From contig CALGMT010000002.1 in the NCBI GenBank assembly GCA_937958885.1, positions 1-36,578 of the forward strand: a stretch of 36,578 bases of DNA, written 5' to 3'. Both the position numbers and the translations under genes were made by a program. Positions within the stretch are counted from its first letter, which is position 1, and each line of letters begins with the position of its first letter. Source of the DNA: an uncultured bacterium. Its GTDB lineage: Bacteria > Verrucomicrobiota > Kiritimatiellia > CAIVKH01. The notes under the pieces are model-generated. The model was not told the origin of the DNA, did no database searches, and saw only the letters and a program-made list of their open reading frames with translations. Shown in pieces: positions 12,001-16,169 of this stretch.

Positions 12001-13206
12001 GATCACGCTCGCATCCCATGCGACCGATGAACCATACGGCGCGCTGTTTGTCGGATTCACGCTGAACGACACAAACTCAAAGCCCGATCCGATGGTATCA
12101 AGGATGCGGACATTCGGAGCGTTTCCAAAACCTTCATTTTTCACTGTCACAGTCCACACCACCGTGTCGCCCACACCTGCGCTCTGCGAGACCGGCGTCT
12201 TCGTGACCGTGAGATCGCCAGGGTTCACTGTAATGAAAATCGATGCTATATTTGTGTGCAGTGTGACGCCGGCGGGTTGCTGGTAGGTCGCGATGGATCG
12301 AATTTGACCGGCGGACGCGCCGCACGCCACCTCGATCCGATAGACCACCTGCACCGCACCGCCGTTGTTGATGCCGGAGAGAAGCGTGCCCGTCCCTGGA
12401 TTCGGCGTACCGGCCGACCAATCGTTCCGCGTGTTGGTGTCTTGGTTCGCCGGGGTCCGCCGAATTGACTGACCGACCGACGGAAGCGGCACTGCGGGAT
12501 TGAAGGCCGCCGTGGATCCGCCATACGATACCGCATCGACGTTCGCGGTTGCGGCATTTCGAAGGAAAACGCCGTCAGCAAAGTTGTTCAACCCGCTGCC
12601 CAGCGTGCCGTCCGCCACCTCGAATACGCGGCCGGTGTAGCCCGGGTTGGCAGCCAGAAAGGCATTGGTCCGACCGGCAATGATGATGAATTCGCCCGGA
12701 TCAATGACGATCGACGGTAGGGCGTCCGCCTGACCAGGCAAGGCGTCGCGAATGCTCCACCCGGTCATATCGATCGAACTCGCTGTCGGATTATACAGCT
12801 CGATCCACTCGTTGGCTTCCTTGGGTGTGTTGGTCGTGTTGAAGAAAACCTCAGAAATTAACACGTTATTCAGGGACGAAGACGACACCGCTGACGTGAA
12901 ATCCCAAATCAGATTCAACCCGCTGACGGCCGGATCTGCAGCGGCGCCCGTCACAACCACGCCATTCGGAAGCGTAATTCTCGATGATCCGGACACATAC
13001 AAAAACTGGGCGTGCGGCAGCGCTTGCGTGATGATCAGATTATCGAGCGTGCTGCCTGTATTTTGCAGGCGCGTCGTCACCACAGCCGTATCGCAGAATG
13101 AAGCTGTTAAGACGCTCTCGATCGTGTGCGAAACTTGTGCTCCTGTGTTCAATACTGAACAAAAAAGTACAAGAGCCAGATATCGGACGACACTGTTCAG
13201 TCTCAT
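1..13206 (-). CDS. Giant secreted lamin-tail/DUF11/SdrB-repeat surface protein (C-terminus outside window)
   Basis: The frame is open from the ATG at 13206 to the window edge: 4402 codons with no stop. An AGGGGGG ribosome-binding site lies just upstream. Residues 1-23 form a Sec signal peptide (MRLNSVVRYLALVLF core, likely cleavage TGA|QV). A lamin-tail domain covers about residues 113-275 (starts NNVLISEVFF, contains EWIELYNP and GWSIRD). Residues of about 320 to 3740 are a long chain of beta-sandwich repeats of DUF11 type (marks such as VTNTGDVDL, YEIRVAVPQG, TNTAVV) and units resembling fimbrial isopeptide-formation D2 domains. Some N-terminal stretches contain many cysteines. From about residue 3740 on, SdrD-B/Cna-B-like units appear (GDYVWLDANYNG, GFYSFTNLVPGTY). 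Function is unknown; an adhesin, stalk or matrix role is inferred. No anchoring or sorting signal is visible because the end lies outside the window. It is transcribed away from the RiPP cassette. Confidence 0.9.
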   Translation of the reverse strand, partial: MRLNSVVRYLALVLFCSVLNTGAQVSHTIESVLTASFCDTAVVTTRLQNTGSTLDNLIITQALPHAQFLYVSGSSRITLPNGVVVTGAAADPAVSGLNLIWDFTSAVSSSSLNNVLISEVFFNTTNTPKEANEWIELYNPTASSIDMTGWSIRDALPGQADALPSIVIDPGEFIIIAGRTNAFLAANPGYTGRVFEVADGTLGSGLNNFADGVFLRNAATANVDAVSYGGSTAAFNPAVPLPSVGQSIRRTPANQDTNTRNDWSAGTPNPGTGTLLSGINNGGAVQVVYRIEVACGASAGQIRSIATYQQPAGVTLHTNIASIFITVNPGDLTVTKTPVSQSAGVGDTVVWTVTVKNEGFGNAPNVRILDTIGSGFEFVSFSVNPTNSAPYGSSVAWDASVIPALTNLAPQQEVSVVVTAVMVSCAGLQNTADAQFGCRGLQEVPDGICEDTALGGETAGASIVLVDRRPFVTASLAPASPIGVTYCTGVVLTLYVTNNVSGPQTGEARNIRFQPALPPGYSLSGPSVDTNGAVIVGDLAPGASTNVALQLVPGGSCPLTIQLQNLFMLAFYEDSCGVPFSSAFVAALTRLTDIAGASVYKIVPSSVSGDAGSFPVQVIFSYTNLVNTTVTITDSYPVSTNLYPTNITAGGVLDTNTNTITWTPTLNGTGVFTGRFDMAIRDACSGPDGFVANTIAVPDFQDCQGCTVTVAGSGQSFLTRITRGAGCPTGPGGTGGCTYASQKWDPTPVAEVCEAVTITQRYSGFAGATLPTNWNNIVFTADLGGGLGYLAGTGSVRVFANNIDLTAFALIASTSPSLVVTFTNLAASAVPNPAAVTNFLEIRYDIASTNIGTLIDRSTINLPPCGAVDDFATWNVGRSQMAISLTPALIAESCGYIDGRIDLDQLRSPIVSIGADGLFPSYDVQVVLDLDAEGSGTSSYSYVTGSTTFSNMIDIGGAPVPSTEPTLVSNRLVWTLGDLRTNGVGSIRFLLRGSCDAEIPELQNARVLFNDRCGDGGPQRYAAFSVTNQVPPQLDANLSYQIKPEVVYLQDNTLVLDLEFLNSGPGTAYNVRPEFIKPSGVTFVGGPVAPIISTATNVIWSLETSIVLGGLIDADGDGFVNDLPPGASFTMRITNTVVDCLQSIVSLRATHGCKDTSCQVPITVNAEFVPLAGSLVTRTVFPAEATLCATNTVRYEIRNSGLIVDRVAEVYHRLPTGFVYIAGSTRYLFAGVTNATTDPAVTTVLTFTETNVPPFAALQPGEEVVILYDVYVGCESVYGNNRFEASGSFVDICGNRITNVLSQSVMPVNQPVLDLTKEGRNLDGIQTNFTAGTLVADPGDTIVYRLRVQHAPGSAAPAFAMELTDIMPSVVRFDGASVPPDAVTTSGPNVVLVWSNSTLLSLVGGGPWSEASLSNISILVTGTVTNCISSVPNQAFLNYGCDSSCLSLSDSISHTLSSEVQLQVDGASGLSLTRCGGTRTLVITNLGGTATGIIVSNNAPSGYIFTSATSTGEFNSSGLILTLTGTPVGSVALIDFSTAASSGATDIDDDASNGIDNMDLGYQNWVRITLNLISDGTGLDCLADPTDLDFEDPDPAVIASKSATSTVRLNNLCAGGESLSQTAIGLPNQPDPDIDLQPNSLIVTNGQIVTFTVTVKNNAEQGNAENLHIRLKFGAGWTNLTFVSSNIVSSGTTAMILEQQGNTNVLVSLPGVILDPVDDQVQLVFNATAVQGAGPLSARAEVVGECLEPGIVPACTFTNTLGEPPLANTMTGSVIGAVNGVYYGFDQDQSLGLGYTMAKTVRYSGEPPPGGVTRTARIGEDLIYRIRAEYFGQTFSNVVVTESLPTNLVFGTPVDVGSSPAITNWVWNPSAGTFTLPSPITNNVLFVVDIPVVVSNMLANQGELGNQTIITNVADSTFTVGGATNVPTPSSTTVPLVEPNLIITKTANVGTNTVQAGDIVIFTNIIRHSGLSQTTAYDVVFTDTLPPGLTFAGIDLGADGVDNDDDGSNDEPDEGTLVSGSTITITTNNNPALAALATNQTLTFVFSARVDSNVVVGSTFTNVAFVRWTSLPGIGTNGNERTGDDGPAGLNNYVSTSPAPIRVENIRSISKSFVSSSQTNTIGSGGTNDWTIGERFVYEIRVAVPQGIVTNMVITDVVPAGIDWVGSNPDTSLAFPGRGYQFILQPGGPVFPTSAVEGLIINDPDPTPGSSTTADGSGQPITFTIPAVTNLPDGIATNDYFLLQMEFVALDIAINVGVNPNPRVSNNVVRVVDGFSSISATSPNYRIVAHDMTVRKLREPAVADAGDVMRFTLFVTNRPTALANAYDLRVTDVLASNLYNLSSFNLVSLPAGWGWTNVPIAGGVRFEMFSSNNVALPPGAVATGIFEVALSQNVRPNQVLTNRMDLTTANTLYGPPPTNIVERNLTGNHSVTFAVPGLRIGKSLFATSETNVVDSASTNVQVGEVVTYRLDISLPETSITNLLVTDVIPLGMGFILGSARADTNAFGGVLATLEELSPIGPPGTVAPNGSNVQIRFTGVTVVNGDNNTNNNHFALFIDTIVLNTNGINGLPGNQTFLTNVASITYQGNPSAPTNSGVVVTPVIEPRLAIVKTITNTVVDAGDRVEVRLVVTNTGLATAYDIEIRDALDPLHFDPLSVSNTFLPTGFIFAVETNDVVIRTDTNAVPPDGTLPAGASLLFTFDVTISSNLAPNTVFTNRAAVTWDSISGVRTIDQQRTYSPTSAVDVLTAPNIQAVKSLFTTSETGPVDSVSTNTQIGEVVTYRILITLPEGTITNLAVNDAMPTNMAYVLGSARTDTSGFGGTLGTLNAVPSGSGLASNGQPVAVTFLGNTVVDGDNNPANNSFSLFLDAVVLDVPGNTGLPALQSVRTNSATVTYQGNPSNPVPAGVVVTRVIEPRLGIGKNIDIAVGDAGDLAIVTLSVTNTGLATAYDVAVTDFVAGVFLNISSLAPVSVPSGFVYSVVTAAPNATVRFESDPTSGQPTNSIEVGEVVIFSFSAQLAQSVAPNAIYTNRAGVDRYDSIDGAPTSGVQRVYTGPQATDTVSIANMTFAKSLVRTSETGPVDTAGTNVTIGEVVTYRLVVALPESTITNLTIVDDLPVGMTFWSNVVVDTAGFGGALPGAPAILNAGGSGGDVTFTFNGLTVVTGDNNPANNSFAIEFDAMVLDVPSNDGWPVAIDGTGLTFLTNRATLTYAGNPSNPVPSGPVVLQVVEPNLLILKTMTFPTNGLVQFSLTVTNRGLSTAYDVVITDVVRSVWFDTTTITPVSIPSGFTFVSAGAPGDATVTIASDAASGQPTNSIEVGESIEFRFSAVLVPGASGTVTNTAVVSEYTTTDGPNPDERTEPPTNSTAILQLPSFSISKVRTSPIGRPADVGEAVSFLIVVTNTGPIGFSTVALSDTFDPAILAFQNATPAETSSGVGTIDWANVGPLGSGASTSVIVNFLALASTLPGDTTNTVVASVTTTNGAPMPPQTSSAPVAVAQPSYLLSKTRVEPVGVATQGQVILFRLSVTNSGEVGLSPVRLDDAYDPAVLAFVSATPAQDAAAPGSLTWSNLGPLALGGTAVVTVRYTAVTSTWPGDTTNAVVSTVSTTNGTPLAPQTSSAPAQVAAPAIGIVKLAGNAPDGGVYFTNAGAPVVFTYVVTNAGDTHLSSVTVTDDVLGVIGTIPGVLAPGGTATLLFTSAVPAAVTNIGTVVGTPSFTNGTPIPGLTNVVASDDAIVNMTAALGNFVWFDANRDGLQTPGETGVVGVVVRLYDAATNVIGVTTTDVAGAYAFTNLLPGTYIVQFDLSTLPPDYSATFRDVGSDDTIDSDADRTSGFVVPVTLAAGETNPTIDLGIKLDAAGYTLVKINIDPGPSTAAQVGDTIQFTITIANTGNVDLVTVPVVDTYDTTYLAYVSSVPASDDNVNDGVINWANIGPLPAGASTTIVASFTAVLSTPAAQTNTVSTQPTVPPDEPPVPPSTNTAPYRIAAAGYTLQKVRDLPVGRPAIIGENVIFTITVTNSGDVDLVTVPLEDTYETAYLSYVSSVPASDDNVNDGVINWANVGPLPAGASTSVVVTFVAAGDTIGANRTNLVVASPTTPTNAPPVPPKTNNAPYAVDTPAALGDYVWLDANYNGQQDGGELGVSNVTVTLYDAASNVVATTTTDGTGFYSFTNLVPGTYFVGFTPPAGFEFTLQDVGSDLTDSDANPITGFTAPVTLVSGENNPTLDAGLFARASLGDYVWLDANYNGQQDGGELGVSNVTVTLYDAASNVVATTTTDGTGFYSFTNLVPGTYFVGFTPPAGFEFTLQNVGPGATDSDADPITGFTAPVTLVSGENNPTLDAGLFARASLGDFVWNDLNADGIQQGGETGFPNVVVNLLTGSTVIATTTTDVNGAYAFTNL
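173..839 (-). repeat. Near-identical 342-bp tandem repeat encoding SdrB-like domains
   Basis: Two adjacent copies begin at 173 and 515, 342 bp (114 codons) apart. By eye they differ at only a small number of bases, clustered near 250-285 and 592-625. Each encodes one SdrD-B/Cna-B-like unit running from an LGDYVWLDANYNG start to ENNPTLDAGLFARAS. Positions 1-172 begin a third, more diverged unit (FVWNDLNADGIQQGGE). Earlier units (about 1630-1980) are clearly diverged, so this pair looks recently duplicated or homogenised. Confidence 0.85.
3000..5930 (-). repeat. About 310-residue super-repeat inside the giant protein
   Basis: A two-domain unit (D2-like domain plus DUF11-like domain) recurs with a period of 930-933 bp. 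The marker DNNPANNS/DNNTNNNH is encoded at 3688, 4621 and 5551, and a second marker (KxxxExRLxI-type linker, plus strand cggctcgatca-like) recurs at about 3510, 4457 and 5389. DNA identity is only moderate, so these are old duplications compared with the repeat near the left edge. A related linker also occurs near 7381. The outer limits given are approximate. Confidence 0.6.
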
Positions 13207-13312
13207 GACCCCCCCTAAAACGTCAAAATATCCGTGAAATACAAACAATAATTACCCCAAATTCGGGATAAAACGCTTCACGGTCACTCGTATTTGAGCA
13301 AGGAACATACCG

Positions 13313-13351
13313 ATGAAGGAGACACACTACCAACAACCGCGAGATTGTTAA
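13313..13351 (+). other. 12-codon reading frame, possible relic of a second RiPP precursor
   Basis: An AAGGA motif 8 bases upstream is followed by ATG and the peptide MKETHYQQPRDC, then TAA. The segment HYQQPR resembles HYETPR in the candidate precursor at 15097. Removing one G at about 13343 would extend the frame to read PRIVKSFNQIF before a stop, which looks like a Y-x-x-P-R-I type leader. This could be a broken precursor or pure chance; the sequence is too short to decide. Confidence 0.2.
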
Positions 13352-13396
13352 GTCATTTAATCAAATTTTTTGATCAGGGTAAATTTTCCGAAACAT

Positions 13397-13456
13397 TCAT
13401 CCAGCAGTATTGATCTTCGAGATTTTATTCAACTTATTCGACGATGTAATGTTCAT
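13397..13456 (-). other. 19-codon reading frame with a perfect Shine-Dalgarno
   Basis: AGGAGG at 13464-13469 (minus strand) sits 7 bases before an ATG at 13456. The frame encodes MNITSSNKLNKISKINTAG and stops with TGA. It lies about 190 bp upstream of the giant surface gene on the same strand, so it could be a leader peptide, a small protein or a chance match. There is no recognisable family. Confidence 0.22.
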
Positions 13457-13587
13457 AACGGAGCCTCCTAAACGGCATGCAGTTTATGGCTAATCGACAA
13501 GTGTTCAGGCGCATGAAATTGGCCGGGATAGACTGACTGCATCCCAGCGTAATGGACGGATGAGCAATCGGTCATTAAGAGGTTATT

Positions 13588-13959
13588 ATGCTGATGATTG
13601 ACCAGGCAATGGATAGATACTACCGTCGCTGCATGAATGGGGAGCAATGTTGTGGTCCGCTTGACGACGGTCCGTGGATGAGGCCTCCCGATGTAGTCGC
13701 CCGACGTATCCGAGGCGAGTTGCTGCTGGTTCCTATCCGCCGGTCAAGCAATGAACTGGATGGTTTTTTCGCGCTGAACCCAGTAGCCGCCGATATTTGG
13801 AATTGGGCTTCCGAAGGCGCACTGCTTCCTGAAATTGTAAGTCGGTTATCTTCGGATTATGCGGTTTCGGAAGAGCTCGCGTTCCGGGATGCCACACAAA
13901 TCATCTCGGAACTGATCACCGTGGGCGCATTGGTGCCTCGACCCTCAACGGGGTCCTGA
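13588..13959 (+). CDS. PqqD-like peptide-modification chaperone
   Basis: This 123-residue protein matches the PqqD fold class (RiPP recognition element). It has an N-terminal region leading into RRIRGELLLVPI, then the hallmark FALNPVAADIWNW, followed by a winged-helix-like tail (LLPEIVSRLSSDYAVSEE..., AFRDATQIISELITVGAL). In this family the domain binds the leader of a ribosomal peptide and presents it to a radical SAM enzyme. The stop is two bases before the radical SAM start, so the two are almost certainly co-translated. The N-terminal 30 residues (with a CMNGEQCC stretch) are longer than the minimal PqqD; whether they are used is unclear. An AAGAGG motif supports the ATG at 13588, though ATG at 13594 is also possible. 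Confidence 0.85.
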   Translation: MLMIDQAMDRYYRRCMNGEQCCGPLDDGPWMRPPDVVARRIRGELLLVPIRRSSNELDGFFALNPVAADIWNWASEGALLPEIVSRLSSDYAVSEELAFRDATQIISELITVGALVPRPSTGS

Positions 13960-13961
13960 TT

Positions 13962-15089
13962 ATGGCCTGCCCCGATTGCATCCAACACCAGATCGGCTCG
14001 ACGGAGCTGATACAACGGTTGTCCAGCCGGCAGGGTGATTTTCCCATCGCCGGATCGCTCGAACTCACGCTTCGCTGTAACGTGCGTTGCCGCCACTGCT
14101 ACATCCTCTATCCCGGGGCGACGACCGGCGAAATGTCCACAGGCGAGGTCATCGCGATTCTCGACAAACTTGCGGATCAGGGCGTGCTCTTCCTCTTGCT
14201 GACTGGAGGGGAGATTTTTGCGCGCTGCGACTTCCGCGACATCTATCTGCATGCCAAGCGGCTCGGATTCCTGCTCACGCTGTTCACCAATGCCACGCTG
14301 ATCGACGACGAAATGGCCGATTTCCTCGCCGAATGGCCGCCGCGCCGCATCGAAGTGACGATCTATGGCCACACCGAGGAGACCTACGAGAAGGTCACCG
14401 GCGTGCGCGGTTCGTTCGCGCGATTCAGACGCGGGGTCGAGTTGCTTCGCGAGCGGAAGCTGCCGCTCGCGCTCAAAACCGTCGCCATGCGCTCGAATCT
14501 GCACGAGTTCGAACAGATCAAGACGTGGGCGGAGGATCTCGGCGTGCCATTCCGATTCGATGCCATCATCAATCCTCGCCTCGATGGCGGCACATCCGTC
14601 CTGCAGGAACGACTCGCCCCCAACGATGTCGTGCGATTGGATGGAACGACAGAGGCGCATCGCGCCCATTTCCAGGAGCTGCTGCTAAAAGCTCAACAAC
14701 GCCCGCGAAGCGATAAAGCCTTTTCGTGCGGCGCGGGGATCAAGACCTTCCACATCGATCCGCGCGGACATCTTCACCCCTGCATGATGTGGCGCGCCAC
14801 ACCGTACGATTTTCGTAAGGGCACCATCGAAGGATGGACGTCTCACCTGGCGGAGCTACGCGATACGCGAATCCCGCTCGATTCCGGATGCAGATCCTGT
14901 CTCCACCATCTCGGCTGCAACAATTGCGCCGCGACCTCCGCGCTGGAAAATGCCGGCGTACCCGGCAAACCGGTAGACTACTTTTGCCGAATCAATCAGT
15001 CGCGCGAACGGCTCCTCGATCTCCGACGATTCGACATACGTGAACACTCGACAGCCGCCGCAGAATCTGAAATCTTAAATAAGGGATAG
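13962..15089 (+). CDS. Radical SAM/SPASM peptide-modifying enzyme
   Basis: The 375-residue protein has the radical SAM cluster motif C39-x3-C43-x2-C46 (in LRCNVRCRHCY), the glycine-rich LLTGGE motif for SAM, and a C-terminal SPASM domain with C256, C274, C310, C313, C319, C322 and C342 as candidate ligands of auxiliary iron-sulfur clusters. Enzymes of this type (PqqE, AlbA, anaerobic sulfatase maturases) use a 5'-deoxyadenosyl radical to crosslink or alter residues in a peptide or protein. With a PqqD-like gene immediately upstream and a small Cys-containing peptide gene 7 bp downstream, the likely substrate is that peptide. A CPDC pair at residues 3-6 is an extra feature. The exact reaction cannot be told from sequence: thioether, C-C or ether crosslinks are all possible. 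Confidence 0.9.
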   Translation: MACPDCIQHQIGSTELIQRLSSRQGDFPIAGSLELTLRCNVRCRHCYILYPGATTGEMSTGEVIAILDKLADQGVLFLLLTGGEIFARCDFRDIYLHAKRLGFLLTLFTNATLIDDEMADFLAEWPPRRIEVTIYGHTEETYEKVTGVRGSFARFRRGVELLRERKLPLALKTVAMRSNLHEFEQIKTWAEDLGVPFRFDAIINPRLDGGTSVLQERLAPNDVVRLDGTTEAHRAHFQELLLKAQQRPRSDKAFSCGAGIKTFHIDPRGHLHPCMMWRATPYDFRKGTIEGWTSHLAELRDTRIPLDSGCRSCLHHLGCNNCAATSALENAGVPGKPVDYFCRINQSRERLLDLRRFDIREHSTAAAESEILNKG

Positions 15090-15096
15090 GCACGTC

Positions 15097-15282
15097 ATGA
15101 ACCAGAACAAAAAGCATTACGAAACACCTCGCGTCACACGCGTGAAACTCGAAGACAAGCCAGTCGTCGCGCAGACGGCCTGCAAGGACAGCATCGACAC
15201 GGATGCATGCGCGCAAATTATTGTCGACGACGTCGGCAATGTCGTCAAGCGCCTGCCCGCCTTCGACTTGTCCCCGTCTTGA
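15097..15282 (+). CDS. Candidate RiPP precursor peptide (61 aa)
   Basis: This small gene starts 7 bp after the radical SAM stop (GGGATAGG upstream as ribosome-binding site). Its TGA shares one base with the next ATG (TGATG), so it is embedded in a coupled operon and is very unlikely to be spurious. The N-terminal half looks like a leader: a Lys-rich start, then HYETPRVTRVKLEDKP, resembling the Y-x-x-P-x-[IV]-x-x-V-x-L pattern I associate with short peptides next to PqqD/radical SAM genes. C29 and C38 lie in an Asp-rich stretch (ACKDSIDTDAC), followed by IIVDDVGNVVKRLPAF and a C-terminal DLSPS. The two cysteines and the acidic residues are plausible modification sites. No double-glycine cleavage site is visible. 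The assignment is from context and pattern; no named family is claimed. Confidence 0.75.
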   Translation: MNQNKKHYETPRVTRVKLEDKPVVAQTACKDSIDTDACAQIIVDDVGNVVKRLPAFDLSPS

Positions 15283-16169
15283 TGCCGACCCATCTGGCCT
15301 TCGCCGGGCATGCCATCGCTTTCGCAGCCGATCATGCCGAGTCGCCCTTTTTGGCAAGCGCATTCGACTCGTTCGTCACCGATCAAGTGTTGCCGATTGC
15401 GGCGCACTATCGCGTGCTTGGACCAGATACGCACCCCACTTGGAGCAACAGCGCGGGCGACTGCATATGGCGTACCGAAACATGGCGCCTATGCCGATCG
15501 CAAGACGACGGATTCGTCCTTGCCCTTCATGTCCTGCCCGACGAACACCCCCTGCCCGTCGCTTGGTTCTCGCGCGATTTCACACGCGGCGAGTTGCTCC
15601 GCCGCGCGGGACGTCACGGCGCCGCGACCCCGTTTGCCTTCAATTATCCGTGCGACCAGGTCGCGACGCTGAACGCCTTGAATCCGCGCGGGATCGGCAT
15701 CGTCCATGCCGGCGGCGTGGCCTTTAACGAAGATGGATTTCTGTTCTGCGGTCGATCCGGCGCCGGCAAGACTACACTCAGCCGGCTCTGCCGTGACGCG
15801 GGCGCGACACTGCTCAACGATGACCGCCAGTTCGTCTGGCGCGACGAGAACGGGACATGGATCGCCCCCACCCCGTGGCACGGATTGGAGCCGGAAATCA
15901 ATAATCGCACCGTTCGCCTTCGCGCCGTCTTTCACCTGGAACAAGCGCCGGTCGATCGCACACATGAACTCGCGCCGATGGAAGCCGTCACACGACTACT
16001 TGGGAACACGGTCGCCCCGTTCTACCGGGTCGATGCGATGGAACGCACGCTTGCATGGGCAGAGGCCGTCACCGCTGCCGTACCCTCTTTCCACCTCGAA
16101 TTCACACCCTCTCAAACAGCGGTCACCTGCTGTCGATCCGCCGCGGGTTTGAGCGCCATCGGCGGATGA
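15282..16169 (+). CDS. HPr kinase/phosphorylase-like protein of the RiPP cassette
   Basis: The start is the ATG overlapping the precursor stop (TGATG), giving 295 residues; an upstream in-frame extension from 15207 would overlap the precursor and is rejected. The C-terminal half resembles the HPrK catalytic domain: HAGGVAFNEDGFLFCGRSGAGKTTLSRL, with the P-loop G157-x4-G162-K163-T164, then LLNDDRQFVW as the Walker-B-like acidic segment. Tandem cystathionine-type N-terminal HprK domains are absent. True HPr kinase phosphorylates Ser46 of HPr, but no HPr or PTS gene is here. Homologues in lasso-peptide clusters (for example the paeninodin kinase) phosphorylate a C-terminal serine of the precursor. 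A role in tailoring or regulating the peptide encoded just upstream is inferred. Its 3' end overlaps the convergent peptidase gene by 47 bp. Confidence 0.75.
   Translation: MPTHLAFAGHAIAFAADHAESPFLASAFDSFVTDQVLPIAAHYRVLGPDTHPTWSNSAGDCIWRTETWRLCRSQDDGFVLALHVLPDEHPLPVAWFSRDFTRGELLRRAGRHGAATPFAFNYPCDQVATLNALNPRGIGIVHAGGVAFNEDGFLFCGRSGAGKTTLSRLCRDAGATLLNDDRQFVWRDENGTWIAPTPWHGLEPEINNRTVRLRAVFHLEQAPVDRTHELAPMEAVTRLLGNTVAPFYRVDAMERTLAWAEAVTAAVPSFHLEFTPSQTAVTCCRSAAGLSAIGG

Larger units (their letters stand above)
13207..13587. other. Divergent intergenic region between the giant surface protein and the RiPP cassette
   Basis: This 381-bp stretch is clearly AT-richer than its surroundings and must hold promoters for both directions. 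Visible features are a short inverted repeat ATCAAA-TTT-TTTGAT at 13360-13374 and two tiny reading frames with good ribosome-binding sites (listed separately). No confident -35/-10 pair was recognised. A weak AAGAGG element precedes the pqqD-like start at 13588. Confidence 0.6.

Noticed and set aside
1-13206. Possibility that the giant gene is broken by a frameshift or stop
   Set aside because: The frame from the ATG at 13206 is still in register at bases 1-3, and domain sequence was followed in that frame at the start, through the lamin-tail region, in the middle repeats and at the left edge. I saw no stop.
15207-15281. Longer start for the HPrK-like protein
   Set aside because: It would extend into the precursor gene in another frame with low-quality sequence (RRRRQCRQAPARLR). 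The TGATG junction at 15280-15284 explains the true start.
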